This document shows positions 21,880 to 32,945 of a DNA stretch of 64,000 bases, piece after piece (position 1 is the first letter of the stretch; each line of letters starts with the position of its first letter). This DNA is from Ophiobolus disseminans. Lineage: Eukaryota > Ascomycota > Dothideomycetes > Pleosporales > Phaeosphaeriaceae. The notes below the pieces were generated by a model. It worked only from the letters and a program-made list of their open reading frames with translations, did not search any database and had not been told where the DNA came from. The stretch is taken from contig MU006236.1 in the NCBI GenBank assembly GCA_010093685.1, positions 1-64,000 on the forward strand. Reading direction: 5' to 3'. The position numbers and the translations under genes are program-made.

Positions 21880-24800
21880 TCAATCAAACACAACCCTCCC
21901 CAAACCCCTCGCCCTCGCAGCACCATTGATCCCAGCCCTCACACTCCCCGTCGCTTCAGCCCAACTCCCCCTCTCGACGCCCTCAGCGTCTCCCAAACAC
22001 CACTCTAACCACTTAATCACTCTAACCGCCTTGCCCATATCTTTCTCCTCTTTCACGACTTTGGCGAGGTACTTAACCAGCGCAGCGACGTCCTCTGCAT
22101 ACGGTCCTTCGGATGCGAATTCGCGGACCCAGGATTTAATGGCGAGGCGCAAGTCCGTTTCGCTGGATAGCTTTTGCGTTGTGAAGGTTGGCTTTGTGGG
22201 ACGTGGGACGCGGATGCGTTGGACGGGGCGAGGGGGGCGGATAAGTGGTGGCGGGGCGGAGCGTTTTACGGCGAGGCGGTGGGCTTGGAGTTTTGCGCGC
22301 TTGTGTTCTGCGATGACTTCTGCGCGGAGTTCGGGGGGGAGGGCGGCGAGGAAAGATGGGTCAAGTTCAGTGTTGTCTTTTTTCTTCGCGGGCTTTGGCG
22401 CAGCGAGTGTGGTGCCGGCGTCGATGTTGGAAGGGCCGGCTGAGGCTTCGCGGGTGACGAAGACGTCTTCGCGGGCGGGATTCTTGCGGGAGATGAAGTT
22501 CGCTTGTGTGAGCGTTTTGCCGGTTTTGCTGATTGATGTTGCCTGGGCTGCGGCGGCGAGCATAGCAGACCTAGGTGGGCGGCCACGGCCACGTTTGACG
22601 GGCACGATGGGTTTCTTCGCGGGAATGCCAATGAGCCGGTTCTTGCGAGGTGACTGAGGGAGGAGGGTTTGATCGGCATGTCTTGGACGGCGAGAAGGCG
22701 AGGCCGGTGTGGCACCGGCAGCATACTGGGCAAGTATTTCGGCGCGAACGTCGGGTGGTAAAGAGGCAAGAATGTCAGGGTCAAGCTGCGACTGTGCTGG
22801 CAGAGCGGTCATGGCGAAGGGAACGGGCTTTGTCGGAGTGCTGGTAATGCTGTCCTTCTGTTCATTACGAGAGAACGGTGAGGGGGATGAAGGCCGAGTC
22901 TGTCGCAGTAGCTTGGCTCGGATGTCTTCTGGTAGCTCAGCAAGCACTTTGGGATCAACTTGTGACGGCAAGACGAACTGCGTTCCGAGCATGTTCATCG
23001 GGCGGCGCGTTGGCGTGGAGTTGTTCAACTCCGCAGCACCAAATGCCACAGGCTCACCTTCCAAAGCAGCCTTCGGTTTTCGTGGTGTCTCTGGATCATC
23101 TTGAATGGGATCATCGTCGACAACCTTCGGTACGTTACGAGCACCAGCAGGGTCCATGCGGCCGACTTTAAATTGCAGCCTTCGCTGAGAGCTCTCGAGG
23201 CTGCCGTCTGTCGCACTCTTCATGGGTTCAAGTTTCGTCATCTGAATGCCAATGCCTCGCAACTCGCCGGGCGTGAAACCGAACACTCGTAGAATGCTAA
23301 GTGCTTCCTTCGTCAAGACCTCTTTCGAGTTTGTTGCCACTCCAAGCACCATACTCTTGTTGTGTGTGTCACACTTTCCGTGACCGAGATGCTTTGGCGG
23401 GTCCAATGGGGCGTCTGGCGAGCGTCGCATGACCTTCATCGTGAACTGCTTGCCCTTGACCTTCTCTTTCAGAAGACGTTTCTGGAGCTCGCCGCAGAGA
23501 CTTGTGATAAACTCATCGGCTTGCTCCTGGTTCTCGAAGCGGACACCCCAGTTGACTTCGGCAGAAACCGACTTTCGCACGACCTGCTCCCCTACTTCTT
23601 GACGGTCAATACCACGAGAGTAGTCCCACAGCTTTTCTCCAGTCTTCGGACCGAGGGCCTGTATAAGTCTTTCTTTGGATAGCTCTCGAATGTCCTTGAC
23701 CAACTTGACACCGATGTCTTCCAGCTTTCCGCCAAGTGACCACGCAACACCCGGAAGATCTTGCACTTGCAGCTCGCCAATAAAGTCGAGTACTTCTTCC
23801 GGTTTGATCTGATGCTGACCCGCAGGTTTCGCCTTCCTTAAAGCTACCTTAGCAAGGAGGATATTGCCACCGATACCAACTGATACATCGCATCCAGTCC
23901 TTGACTTGACTTCGGCCCGCAGTGACTGTGCAATGTCGTCTGCTTTCGCCTGCTCGCGGTAATCGCTGCCTTCAGAAGCTTTACGGCCATCACTTCCTCC
24001 AACAGCGATGCAAATGTTTGAAACGTCAATCAAGGCCTCATCGATGCTGACACTCTGCACAAGCCCGTCGGTGGCCAGAATAGCCTCATAGAACGCCCTA
24101 CTGGCCTCCTCGTAAGCCGGGAAGTCGTAGGGCAGGATCTTCAAGTCTGGACACAACTCTTGGGCCCGCTTCATCCACATGCCGTTCTTCACACCGTACT
24201 TGCGTGCTGGGTAATTGCAGCTGGCGATCTCGGAACCACTACCTTGACCATGTGCTACCACGGCCGGCTTGTCTTTATACTGCGGATGTTTCTTCAAGCT
24301 GACAGCAGCGAAGAAGCTATCAAAATCGACGTGGAGAATGTACCTTCTGGCACCAGCTGGGCGCTTTTGCTTTGCCTTCTGAGTTGAGCTCTTCTCGCTC
24401 GCCAAAGCTTGCAGCTGGGATTTGAGGTCGGCCTTCCAGGTTGACAGATGATGTAGGCGGGATTCGCGGTAGTACTGCTCGAGGAAGTTGGGATCGACAA
24501 CGGTCGACTTTCGGATCTTGGGGTCGCGAAGTAAGATGGCGTTGTGTTCCTCAGCAGTAAGCTGTCTGCCGTCGGGTGGTGCTCCATTGGCTGCGATTAT
24601 GAAGTCCATCTCTCGTTCATCGGCAAAAGACCCGCGCGCTGGTTGCGCCGGAGGAGGCATCGGGTCGGCATAGAGGCTGTCGTGCAATTCTTGTGCTGCA
24701 GCATCGAGCTCTTTGTCTTCGAATGGGTCCTGTTGTGCCGCAATGGTCGGGCTTGTCTTGGGTGGGGTGACTAATTTGAGCGACGTATTCGACTTGGCTG

Positions 24801-25530
24801 GTGCATGGTCAATAGGGTCACCTTCAGACTGGTGCGAGGGTGGAGGATCGTCAGTGTCGTCAATTTCATCATCTGGAGTCGGCAGTCGTTGCTTGGAGAA
24901 GCGAGATCGCACAGTACCACTGGGCGTCGGCGTACTCGACGACCCGGCCTGGCTGCTCATCAACTGGCCGGTGTACCAACTCGCGTCCGACTGATCTCGG
25001 TAGCCCCTCGGCCTGACATTGGCCTGGCTGAGCACCTTGCCCTTGTCGAAGGCCAGCACATTCTGCTTCTCGCCCTCGTCCACCACGCGGTATTTGGTCC
25101 AAGGCAAAAGCTTCCCTATTTGTATGCTGTCTACCACCCACGCCGGTTTGACGATGCGGTACTTTCTAAACTCGACCACCTTCTTCGGGGTGAGGCTGCT
25201 CGCGATGATGTGGGTCACGGTGGTCTTGCCATCCAGATATTGCATGAAGCCGCCGCCATGTTGGACGATGAGTGTGTGGAGGTCGTTGAGCGATGGCTGG
25301 GTGTAGCCGTTCACGTGAGCCACGATTCCATTGAACATCTGAGGTTTGTCGCCTGCCTGGGATCGGAGATCGGCGTCGAGGTTCTGCAGCTTGATCTTCT
25401 TCCGTCTGAAGTAGTCGGTGAAGCCCCCGAACGCCGAGCCTTTGTACTCCTCCCCGTCTTCGCCGTCAAAGGTGTGGTTCGCGATGCGCTTGCGCACCGA
25501 GTCGCTGTTCTTCTCCAGTCGCGAGCCCAT
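21880..25530 (-). CDS. REV1: DNA repair protein REV1, translesion dCMP transferase (1216 aa)
   Basis: One uninterrupted exon; the first ATG is at 25530 (MGSRLEKN). A BRCT domain covers about residues 60-150 (ending AWVVDSIQIGKLLPW). The Y-family polymerase core begins YILHVDFDSFFAAV near residue 400, giving the metal-binding D-x-D, and continues with SIDEALIDVS, which supplies the catalytic Asp-Glu. The helix-hairpin-helix and little-finger regions follow. Three ubiquitin-binding motifs are readable: LPEDIRAKL, LPPDVRAEI and LPPELRAEV. The last ~100 residues form the C-terminal domain (LAIKSWVREF, VIKWLEWCLGD) that recruits Pol zeta and other translesion polymerases. It acts in the nucleus at stalled forks bearing ubiquitinated PCNA. 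Length is typical. Confidence 0.96.
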   Translation of the reverse strand: MGSRLEKNSDSVRKRIANHTFDGEDGEEYKGSAFGGFTDYFRRKKIKLQNLDADLRSQAGDKPQMFNGIVAHVNGYTQPSLNDLHTLIVQHGGGFMQYLDGKTTVTHIIASSLTPKKVVEFRKYRIVKPAWVVDSIQIGKLLPWTKYRVVDEGEKQNVLAFDKGKVLSQANVRPRGYRDQSDASWYTGQLMSSQAGSSSTPTPSGTVRSRFSKQRLPTPDDEIDDTDDPPPSHQSEGDPIDHAPAKSNTSLKLVTPPKTSPTIAAQQDPFEDKELDAAAQELHDSLYADPMPPPAQPARGSFADEREMDFIIAANGAPPDGRQLTAEEHNAILLRDPKIRKSTVVDPNFLEQYYRESRLHHLSTWKADLKSQLQALASEKSSTQKAKQKRPAGARRYILHVDFDSFFAAVSLKKHPQYKDKPAVVAHGQGSGSEIASCNYPARKYGVKNGMWMKRAQELCPDLKILPYDFPAYEEASRAFYEAILATDGLVQSVSIDEALIDVSNICIAVGGSDGRKASEGSDYREQAKADDIAQSLRAEVKSRTGCDVSVGIGGNILLAKVALRKAKPAGQHQIKPEEVLDFIGELQVQDLPGVAWSLGGKLEDIGVKLVKDIRELSKERLIQALGPKTGEKLWDYSRGIDRQEVGEQVVRKSVSAEVNWGVRFENQEQADEFITSLCGELQKRLLKEKVKGKQFTMKVMRRSPDAPLDPPKHLGHGKCDTHNKSMVLGVATNSKEVLTKEALSILRVFGFTPGELRGIGIQMTKLEPMKSATDGSLESSQRRLQFKVGRMDPAGARNVPKVVDDDPIQDDPETPRKPKAALEGEPVAFGAAELNNSTPTRRPMNMLGTQFVLPSQVDPKVLAELPEDIRAKLLRQTRPSSPSPFSRNEQKDSITSTPTKPVPFAMTALPAQSQLDPDILASLPPDVRAEILAQYAAGATPASPSRRPRHADQTLLPQSPRKNRLIGIPAKKPIVPVKRGRGRPPRSAMLAAAAQATSISKTGKTLTQANFISRKNPAREDVFVTREASAGPSNIDAGTTLAAPKPAKKKDNTELDPSFLAALPPELRAEVIAEHKRAKLQAHRLAVKRSAPPPLIRPPRPVQRIRVPRPTKPTFTTQKLSSETDLRLAIKSWVREFASEGPYAEDVAALVKYLAKVVKEEKDMGKAVRVIKWLEWCLGDAEGVERGSWAEATGSVRAGINGAARARGLGRVVFD

Positions 25531-25944
25531 GGTCACGTGTGCAGTGAGTACGTCCCGGGTGGATCCAGAGCATTCATCGAGGCTATTATCATGATTCGCG
25601 GGGCTGTCGCATGTCGCTGGTGTTCGATGGGGTTGATGGTGGAGGTGGAGCGCGTGCCTCGGACTGTGGCGCGCGCGTCGTCACGCTAGCACGGGATCGG
25701 GTGGGTCGCTACTTCTGTTTTGCCGGGCGGTCAGCAGCGCTAGTGAAGAAAGTGCATATCTTGGCGGAACTTTTCTCAGGCCTCTCCACCCGCTGTCCTC
25801 GTTTTCCTGCACCTCGCATAAACTCTGCTCACCCAGCTGTCCTCGAGCTGCGCAACACCACGAGCATCGACAATATCCCTCGAGGTTTTATTCACAACCC
25901 TGAAAAGTTTTCTTACGCCAAGCGCAAGCTTTGAAACTTTCAAC
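25531..25944. promoter_or_regulatory. Bidirectional promoter region, REV1 / FPR4-like gene
   Basis: 414 bp separate two divergent start codons. It must contain both promoters unless the leaders are very short. No clear TATA box is visible. Confidence 0.55.
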
Positions 25945-27704
25945 ATGTCGTCCTCCAACGCAATTCCTGTCGGAGTCTGGGGCAAGAAGGTCCCGTGCGG
26001 CTCTCTCCCGATTCTGGCGGCCAACGATGAGTCCACTGCTGTAAGTGTCTTCGGGCTCTTGGTCTTGCCAATCAATCCCATCTGCGACTGTGTTTTATAG
26101 CGCATAATTCGTCGCAGCCGCTGCATAGCGAGCTTTCCTCTGATATGACCTAGTTCCGCATTACCATGGCAGCCATCGACCCCTCCGCTGCCCCTCAGAC
26201 CGAAGACGGCGAAGATCAGCCTATGCGCGCAACATTGAAGCTCATCCGTGTGCCCATGGGCATGGACGACAGCGACGACGAGGATGATGAGGATTACGAC
26301 GAGGAAGACATCGAGGCCATTGCAGCCAAACTGCGCGCGGCCGGCGCACTCCCCGAGGAGGAGCTCGACACCTCCGACGAGGATGACAGCGAGGACGAGA
26401 AGAACGGCGGCCCCAGCGACAAGGCAAAGGCAAAGAAGGCCAAGCAGGCAGCACTTAGCAAGAAGCTGCAGCAAGAGCTCGAGGCCGACGAGATGGACGT
26501 CGACACCAGCCTAACCAACGGCGTCAACGGCAAGTCAAAGGGCAAGGCCAAGATCACCGAGGACGACATCAGCGACGACGACTCCTCGGAGCTTGAGGAT
26601 GACGAGGAGCCCGAGGAGTTCGTCCTGTGTACGCTCAACCCTCTGAATGTAAGACCCACCAGACCCCACATGCGCTACCACCCTAACACAATACCAGCAC
26701 TTCCAGCAGCCCCTCGACATCACCGTCCGCGAGGGCGAAGAGGTCTACCTCTCCGTCACCGGCACCCACGACATCTACGTCACCGGCAACTATGTCGCAT
26801 TCCCCGAGGACGACAGCGAGGACGAGGATGAGGACGACGGTCTAGCCGCTCTCGGTTACGACATGGGCTCGGACGAAGACGAGCTCGACGTTGACGAGAT
26901 GGACGAGTCCGAGGACGACGAGCTGGACAACATCGACGATCCTCGCATCACCGAGATCGACGACGAGGAGCCACCCAAGCTCGTCGCTGCCAGCAAGAAG
27001 GCCAACAAGAAGCGCCCCGCCGAGTCCGAGGACGACGCTACCCTCGATGACCTCATCAGCAAGACCAACGGCGAGGAGAAGCTCAGCAAGAAGGCCGCCA
27101 AGAAGCTGAAGAAGAACGACGGCCAGGCCACCGCCGGCGCACAGGAGCCCTCCAAGAAGGCTGAGAAGGCCACCGACGCTCCCAGCAGCGACAAGAAGAA
27201 GGTACAGTTTGCAAAGAACCTCGAGTTAGGCCCCACAGGCTCACCAAAGCCAAAGGTCGACGCCGCCAAGCCAGAGGCGAAGAAGGAGGCGCCCGCTGCA
27301 AAGGGCCCCCGCAACGTCAGCGGTGTCACCATCGATGACAAGAAGGAGGGCAAGGGCAAGGCCGCCAAGAAGGGTGACCGCGTCGAGATGCGCTACATCG
27401 GCAAGCTCAAGAACGGCAAGGTCTTCGACTGTGAGTTCCCACTTCCATCCCTACTGACATGACGTGACGAGGACTCATTCTAATACTTCCCGCAGCCAAC
27501 AAGAAGGGCAAGCCGTTCTCCTTCAAGCTCGGCGTCGGCCAGGTCATCAAGGGCTGGGACGTCGGTGTCGCGGGCATGACCCCCGGCGGCGAGCGTCGTC
27601 TCACCATCCCCGCCGCACTCGCCTACGGCAAGAAGGGCGCACCACCCGACATTCCCGCCAACGCCGACTTGATCTTCGACATCAAGTGCATCTCGGTCGG
27701 TTAG
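25945..27704 (+). CDS. FPR4: Nucleolar FKBP-type peptidyl-prolyl isomerase / histone chaperone, Fpr3/Fpr4 type (510 aa)
   Basis: Exons 25945-26040, 26154-26648, 26698-27430 and 27496-27704, all frame-consistent. The N-terminal nucleoplasmin-like fold (AIPVGVWGKKVPCG, FRITMAAIDP, LCTLNPLN, DIYVTGNYVA) is interrupted by long Asp/Glu and Lys tracts, as in yeast Fpr3/Fpr4. A Lys-rich linker leads to the C-terminal FKBP domain: GDRVEMRYIGKLKNGKVFD, then FKLGVGQVIKGWD and LTIPAALAYGKKG. FKBP drug-pocket residues (Tyr, Asp, Phe, Val-Ile, Trp, Tyr) are in place. Family members isomerise prolines in histone tails and assemble nucleosomes at rDNA. Length is normal. Fpr3 versus Fpr4 cannot be separated because filamentous fungi usually carry a single gene. 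Confidence 0.95.
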
Positions 27705-29181
27705 AAGTCTTGCCGGTAAGGTTGGGACCCATGTTTTCTTTCCTATCGTCGTCTGATGTTTTCGCGCGATATCCCACTTGCATGATCTGGTGTTTACAGT
27801 CGAGATGTGCAGGGAGGACGGATCTCGCTCCTTTGCGACATGTTTTTCTTTACTCATGTGGTGGATAGATGTGATATAGTGAGGCGATGTTGCTGTTCTC
27901 AAGCATAGATTCGCTGAGGAAGCTATTTCGGAGAAAAGTTAGGAGTTCAGGTCAGCCTGCTAGTGATGTCGTGTAAAAATATCACCTGAGAATGTTCACA
28001 TATATCACGATGCTTGTGTTCATGCTGTGATACTGGTACAGAAGTATCTAACAATCAGCGTGCTTTGCCCGTATGATCATTCTCATAGGAGGCCACTGGT
28101 GCGTAAGTTTATGCGATCAACGCTTTTGGACGTCCTTCCCCGTTGTAATACTTAATAGATTGTGGAATTCGACCCACAAGATTGTCTACAAAGCCCTTGA
28201 GGCCACGAAGCATGGTAGTGGGATGGAAGCTCCTGCATGTCCCTCTATCTCATTTAAGACAGCTCCATGTATACACTAGGCATCATTAGTGAGTCTTACG
28301 CGCCCACTCACTGCAACTTCATGTACCCCCAACAAGCAATCAACGGACACGAGAGCAGCAATATAGAAGTGTCGTCAGAACAGTTCTTCGAGAAAGCGTG
28401 TGTCATTGAAAACTTGATAGTTCTCGTGTTAACGTTTCTCTATGTTGATAAATACTCGCTCTTTGCGTTACTAGGCGTAGTGAGCCTTCACTCAGCTACG
28501 CATAGCGTATATTGCAAGCAAATAACATTAATCATGTGGTTAGAACGAGCGAGCTTAGAAAGGTATACAGAGAGTAGCGAGGTTTAAAGTTCATGCTCGA
28601 ATACGTATGGCTTGTGAAGTAGCATTCTGACATAGGTCTGTGCTTCCGCTAATTGCAGGTCTAAGCCTAGTACCCCGTCTCCGGGTATGAGATAATGTCA
28701 CATTTGCCCTGGTGTCCATTAATTTGTATTATATTCATAGTTCCTTACGGGCTGCAAGTCTCGGCGACGAACGGAAACAACGTCGTCATTACAGAAACTT
28801 CATTCTTGTGTCCTGCAAGCAAAGAATGGAGGAACTAATAGTGGGCGGAGGGTATGTATGATACAAACATAAGGGACATCGCTGCTACGTAAATCGCTAG
28901 CTGATGATTATTCCAGAGGCTAGCGATGCGGCGTGAATTAGATTATTAATGTGCGTGCGCTGGCGTGTCTCCATTACGTTGCACTATCATTGCGGACTCG
29001 ATGTAGGTATACAAAGAACGACTCTAAAAGAAATCACACCTCATGTGTCAAGTTTCAACCTGATATTCCGGACAGCCGGCCTCCAGAATTTACCTGCAGA
29101 TGCATTTTGCCACTATCAACATCAACATCTTCCCTGCCCGTCTTTAGAGCCGATGAGGGCGCGTGGTCGACCGTGGGCGTC
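27705..29181. other. Intergenic, AT-rich, nothing recognised
   Basis: These 1.5 kb separate the convergent 3' ends of the FKBP gene and the zinc-finger/protease-like gene. Short frames at 28073-28590 look non-coding. No tRNA or LTR ends found by eye. Confidence 0.45.
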
Positions 29182-32100
29182 TTATTCAGCGTAGATGACG
29201 ATATCATCCTCCTCCACCGTCACCTCCTCCTCTTCAGAAGATACTTCCTCGGGGCTTTCTTCGCCTTCGTATCTTGGTTCTCCATACTGTAGAAGTTTAG
29301 GAGGAGGTTGGCGGCTAAGCCTCCTCTGGCTCTGTTTGACTGGTATGGGCGGCTGTTGTTCGTCCCCCAAAGAAGCATCCTTCATGTAGACTCTGAGCGC
29401 CTCATGAAATTCTTGATGCTTGGAGCTCCGAGCCTTACTTGCTTTCGCCACGAACACCTTTGAAGCTTTGGATCCAGGTAGACAGACTTCCGTAGCTCCC
29501 AGTGTGCGCTTGATATCTTCGAGGACGACTTGCATGGGCTGAATATAAGCCAACTTAAGGCGTTGATCCCAGGCCGAAACAATGCCGCAGACGCGGCTGC
29601 GGTCGTCGATGACCCATGCGCCTGTATCGCCTCCTAATCCGACTATGTGCTGTTAGGTTTTGTTTTGAGAGATTGGGGTGGTGGAAGATGACCTACAGCC
29701 TCCAGTAACGGCCCACGCCAGAGAAAATGTGGATCGCCGATAGGTGCGTACATGCCTTCTGACAGGAGTGATGGTGCCTCCTTGAAGGCCAGTAGTACGT
29801 CCGAAGCAATGTACGTGAAGGCCACCAAGAGAGTCGTCGTCGGCGACTTCTGTAGGATACTCGTCTTCCTCTGGGCTATAGTGTCGGCGGTTCACCGGCT
29901 CTTCTAGCGCAGGAGGCGGGTCTGTCCTGGGGCCAGGTAAGAATCTTCGTCCTCCTTGAACCACGTTGTACGGCTGTAGCCTATTCGGCTCTATCTTGAT
30001 GAGTGCCCAATCAATCTCATGTGTAATCCCATTGCGCTTCCATCTCCTGATTCCAGACGACGCATGCACGTGGCCGTAAGTATGGAAAAGAGTATGATCC
30101 TCGTCTCTATCTTCGTCGTTGGGGAAGGAGTCTTCATCGACGTCGTCTATGGCGGGCTGGGTGATAATGATGCCATTCCCCTCCCCGACAGGAATTCCTG
30201 GAACATCACCGGCTTGATCGCCAAGAGCGACTACCGATCCATTTGATTCAGAGTCAAAGTCCTCTGCATCAGAAGATTGGGCCCCCGACATTCTCTCATC
30301 ATCGGTAAGCTCATGTAAGTTGGAAGATAGGTCAGGGTTTGCAGCGTTTTTGGTGTGCTGAAATGGGGTTGTTGGCTCCTGCGCTGTGGTGTCTTCTCTA
30401 GCCACCGATCCTTTACCGACTCCGGAAGACTGAAACTCAACATGTCCTTGTTCTGTTGTCTGTGCTTCAGGAACAGAGCTGTCAGGAAGCTTAAGAAGTG
30501 TAGCACGCAGTTCTTGGCCTGAATTGAAGATTTCTTCGTCTTCGCTCTCATCGTCGCTCGGGTCATCAAGAAGGTGATGTACAGTAAGACCGAATGGCTC
30601 GCCATCCACTTCTATGATACCTCCGAGACTGACAGGAGGAAGATGCTTGCCTCTACTAAACGCACCAAGGGATGCTCCGCACAACGGTCTTTGCTGATGG
30701 AACGGATTCATTACGTTTACGTCCATGTTTTCGGCGTAAATAAGACCGAAGGGTCCGGGAAGTGGCGCTGTAGATGCTTCCGCAGGATCGACATAATCAA
30801 TTGGCTCAGTGTTGTCGTTTTCATGCATAGCTGCCCGGGCCTCTTGGAACTTAGGCGTGGTAAAATCCCAGGACGTTGCGTCTTCTGTATCACCCCCTAG
30901 AAGTGGAGGCACCGAGTCTTTGGTCAGTATCGCTTCCTGTTGCACTCTCTTCGATTGCACTTGGGGACTTTCGTCATCAGAAGCGAAACTCAGATCACTG
31001 CCTGAATCGCGAGACTTCAAGGATAGAGCAGGGCTGCGCTGGGCTAGTTCAGAATCAACGTTTTCCGCATCAGATGATGCTATGTAGTGGCTTTGGGGTA
31101 TCGCAAATAGGGCGAGCTGTTTAAGATGTCGCGAAACATGCGATCTGAGACAAGTGGATGCCTTCCCACACAGCATACAATCACCGGTAGGAGAACTTGT
31201 AGCGCGCTGAAAGACGTGCTTCAAGGCAGGAAGCTGTTCCGCTCGAATACAATTCTGGTGAGCAGATCTCATATGGTGAAGGAAGTTGCTTGTCTCGTTA
31301 AATGTTTCATGACCTGCGGTATTACAGGACCAGGTGAGGCGATGAAACTGTGCTTCGTGACAGAACCATTCGCTTTGCGTCTCGAATATGTGTTCATGTA
31401 ACGAGCAGTCGGGAAAGGTGCATACATAAGGCTGAAGGTCTGAAAGCACATGTTTTCTGAGTCGTTAGTCAATAGACAACAACGGTGTTTGGTGTACTTA
31501 CTTCCATTTTCGTTCTGTTGGAATCGATTGGATAGTTTGGCAATAAGGACATACAAACATCTGCAAGGCAATACCATCGTCTCCTCGAGGGCGGCTAGGG
31601 AATGTGAGAGGCATCTCGCTGCCACTTTCAACCGTAGCTTCAGAGGCTGTAGAAGTGGACGTGGATGGGGCATAGAGAGTGTCTAGCGTGATCGGTAGTT
31701 GGTTATGCGTTTCGAGCTTCAACGTAGTCGCCTTGGTATCATGTGTGTAGCGTGTTGATGCTGCTTCGCTAGGAGAAAGCCCTATTTTCGCTCGTCCTGC
31801 CACGGATTTGGAGTCAACTACTAGTCGTCCAGTGGTCACACGCTTGTCCTCTAGAGCGCTGTGGTGGTTTTTCCGGTAGCGTAAAAGTTGCCGCCGCCTC
31901 GATATCGCTTTGCCCAATCGTACTGCAACTACCCGCTCTAGCATGGGAAACTTGTTCCTCACATGCAGGATATCAAAATGGTTGTAGTAGGATGCATCGG
32001 CTAATTCGCTTTCACGCATCCTATCGAGTGGCGCTGGACGCCTGATAGGCAACTTCCAAAGGCAGCAGACGATGAAATCAACTAAGTCCACCCCTGAAGT

Positions 32101-32771
32101 AGGTTCTGCGGATAGGTTCGGAACGTTTGGCGTCGAAGGGAGCTTGTGGTTGCTAGTACGCGTGGCGCCATGCTCTCGACTTTGATCCGAATCGGATGAC
32201 ACTTCCCAAGGGGAGTCGTCGTCTGAAAGATCAGTGGCGGGCCCTTCGCCCGCCCCAACATTTGACTCCGTACTAGGTCGTGAATCAGAATTAGTAATAC
32301 GCGATAGGGCTGCCTGGACGTTAGGCATCCACTAATATTTACTCCTCGAATTCCGCACCTTTTTCTACCTGCAGTCCCAGAAAAGTCTTAGTAAGTGTTT
32401 GAGCCACCGGCGAATCGCAGGTTCGGAAAAGCACGACGCACATTGATTCTCAGATCTTCGAGTAGCCTTAGCACCTGGATGAGAATTAGATACACGCTCA
32501 GATATTTTGAGACCAACTTCACAACCTGTGTTTTGTAGAACGAAGCTTCCCTCAAGCGATAGTCTAATGACTTCTTCCATTGCAAGCCCGAGTGCATGGC
32601 GCCCATGTTTCCGGCCCAGACTTTATACTTGTTGAATGCATCGTGAATTGGTCGCGCGTCGAGGTTCAATGGCTCGTGATGTAGACCTTTTTCGCTCAGC
32701 AGGTCATGGAATGCGTCCACACACCTGAAATGAGCTTGTGCGATGGATGGAGGCTGCACGGAGTCTTCCAT
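29182..32771 (-). CDS. C2H2-type zinc-finger protein with C-terminal trypsin-like (probably inactive) domain
   Basis: Secure exons are 31502-32328 (possibly longer), 29697-31456 and 29182-29642, with introns of 45 and 54 bp. The first exon starts at ATG 32771 (MEDSVQPPSIAQAHF); its junction with the next exon around 32330-32500 is unresolved. The order is the conserved fungal N-terminal helical segment (FNKYKVWAGNMGA, SLDYRLREAS), a DDSPWEVSSDS acidic linker, and Cys/His modules (FVCPYCQTIQS, LQPYVCTFPDC, CMLCGKASTCLRSHVSRHLKQLALFA). A long acidic linker precedes a chymotrypsin-fold region with His in LTVHHLLDD, Asp in DWALIKIE and GLGGDTGAWVIDD, where Gly-Asp-Thr-Gly replaces Gly-Asp-Ser-Gly. 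This N-terminal part is common in fungal NLR-like and ankyrin proteins. Function unknown; perhaps self/non-self signalling. Confidence 0.75.
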
Positions 32772-32945
32772 GAATGAATGATGTTGCTGAAGAGCGGACA
32801 CGATGTATGACGGATCTGATTGTACTTCGTAAGGTGGAGACACTGTCAGGCTGTGGTGGCGGAAGCGACCCCGCTGTGCACAGACCAACGACGATGAGCC
32901 AACAACGGCCGCAGTTTCCTTGCCAGGCGTCTATCGAGCACGAAC
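32772..32945. promoter_or_regulatory. Short bidirectional promoter, zinc-finger/protease-like gene and DUF7580 gene
   Basis: Only 174 bp separate the divergent start codons, so the two genes probably share control elements and are co-expressed. Confidence 0.5.

Noticed and set aside
21833..22657. 274-residue plus-strand frame
   Set aside because: It is the antisense shadow of the REV1 C-terminal half; composition and homology belong to the minus strand.
24805..25689. 294-residue plus-strand frame
   Set aside because: Antisense to REV1 N terminus; no domain, no start context.
25776..26474. 232-residue minus-strand frame rich in Leu/Val
   Set aside because: Antisense of the acidic FKBP exon, where GAG/GAC codons read as hydrophobic residues.
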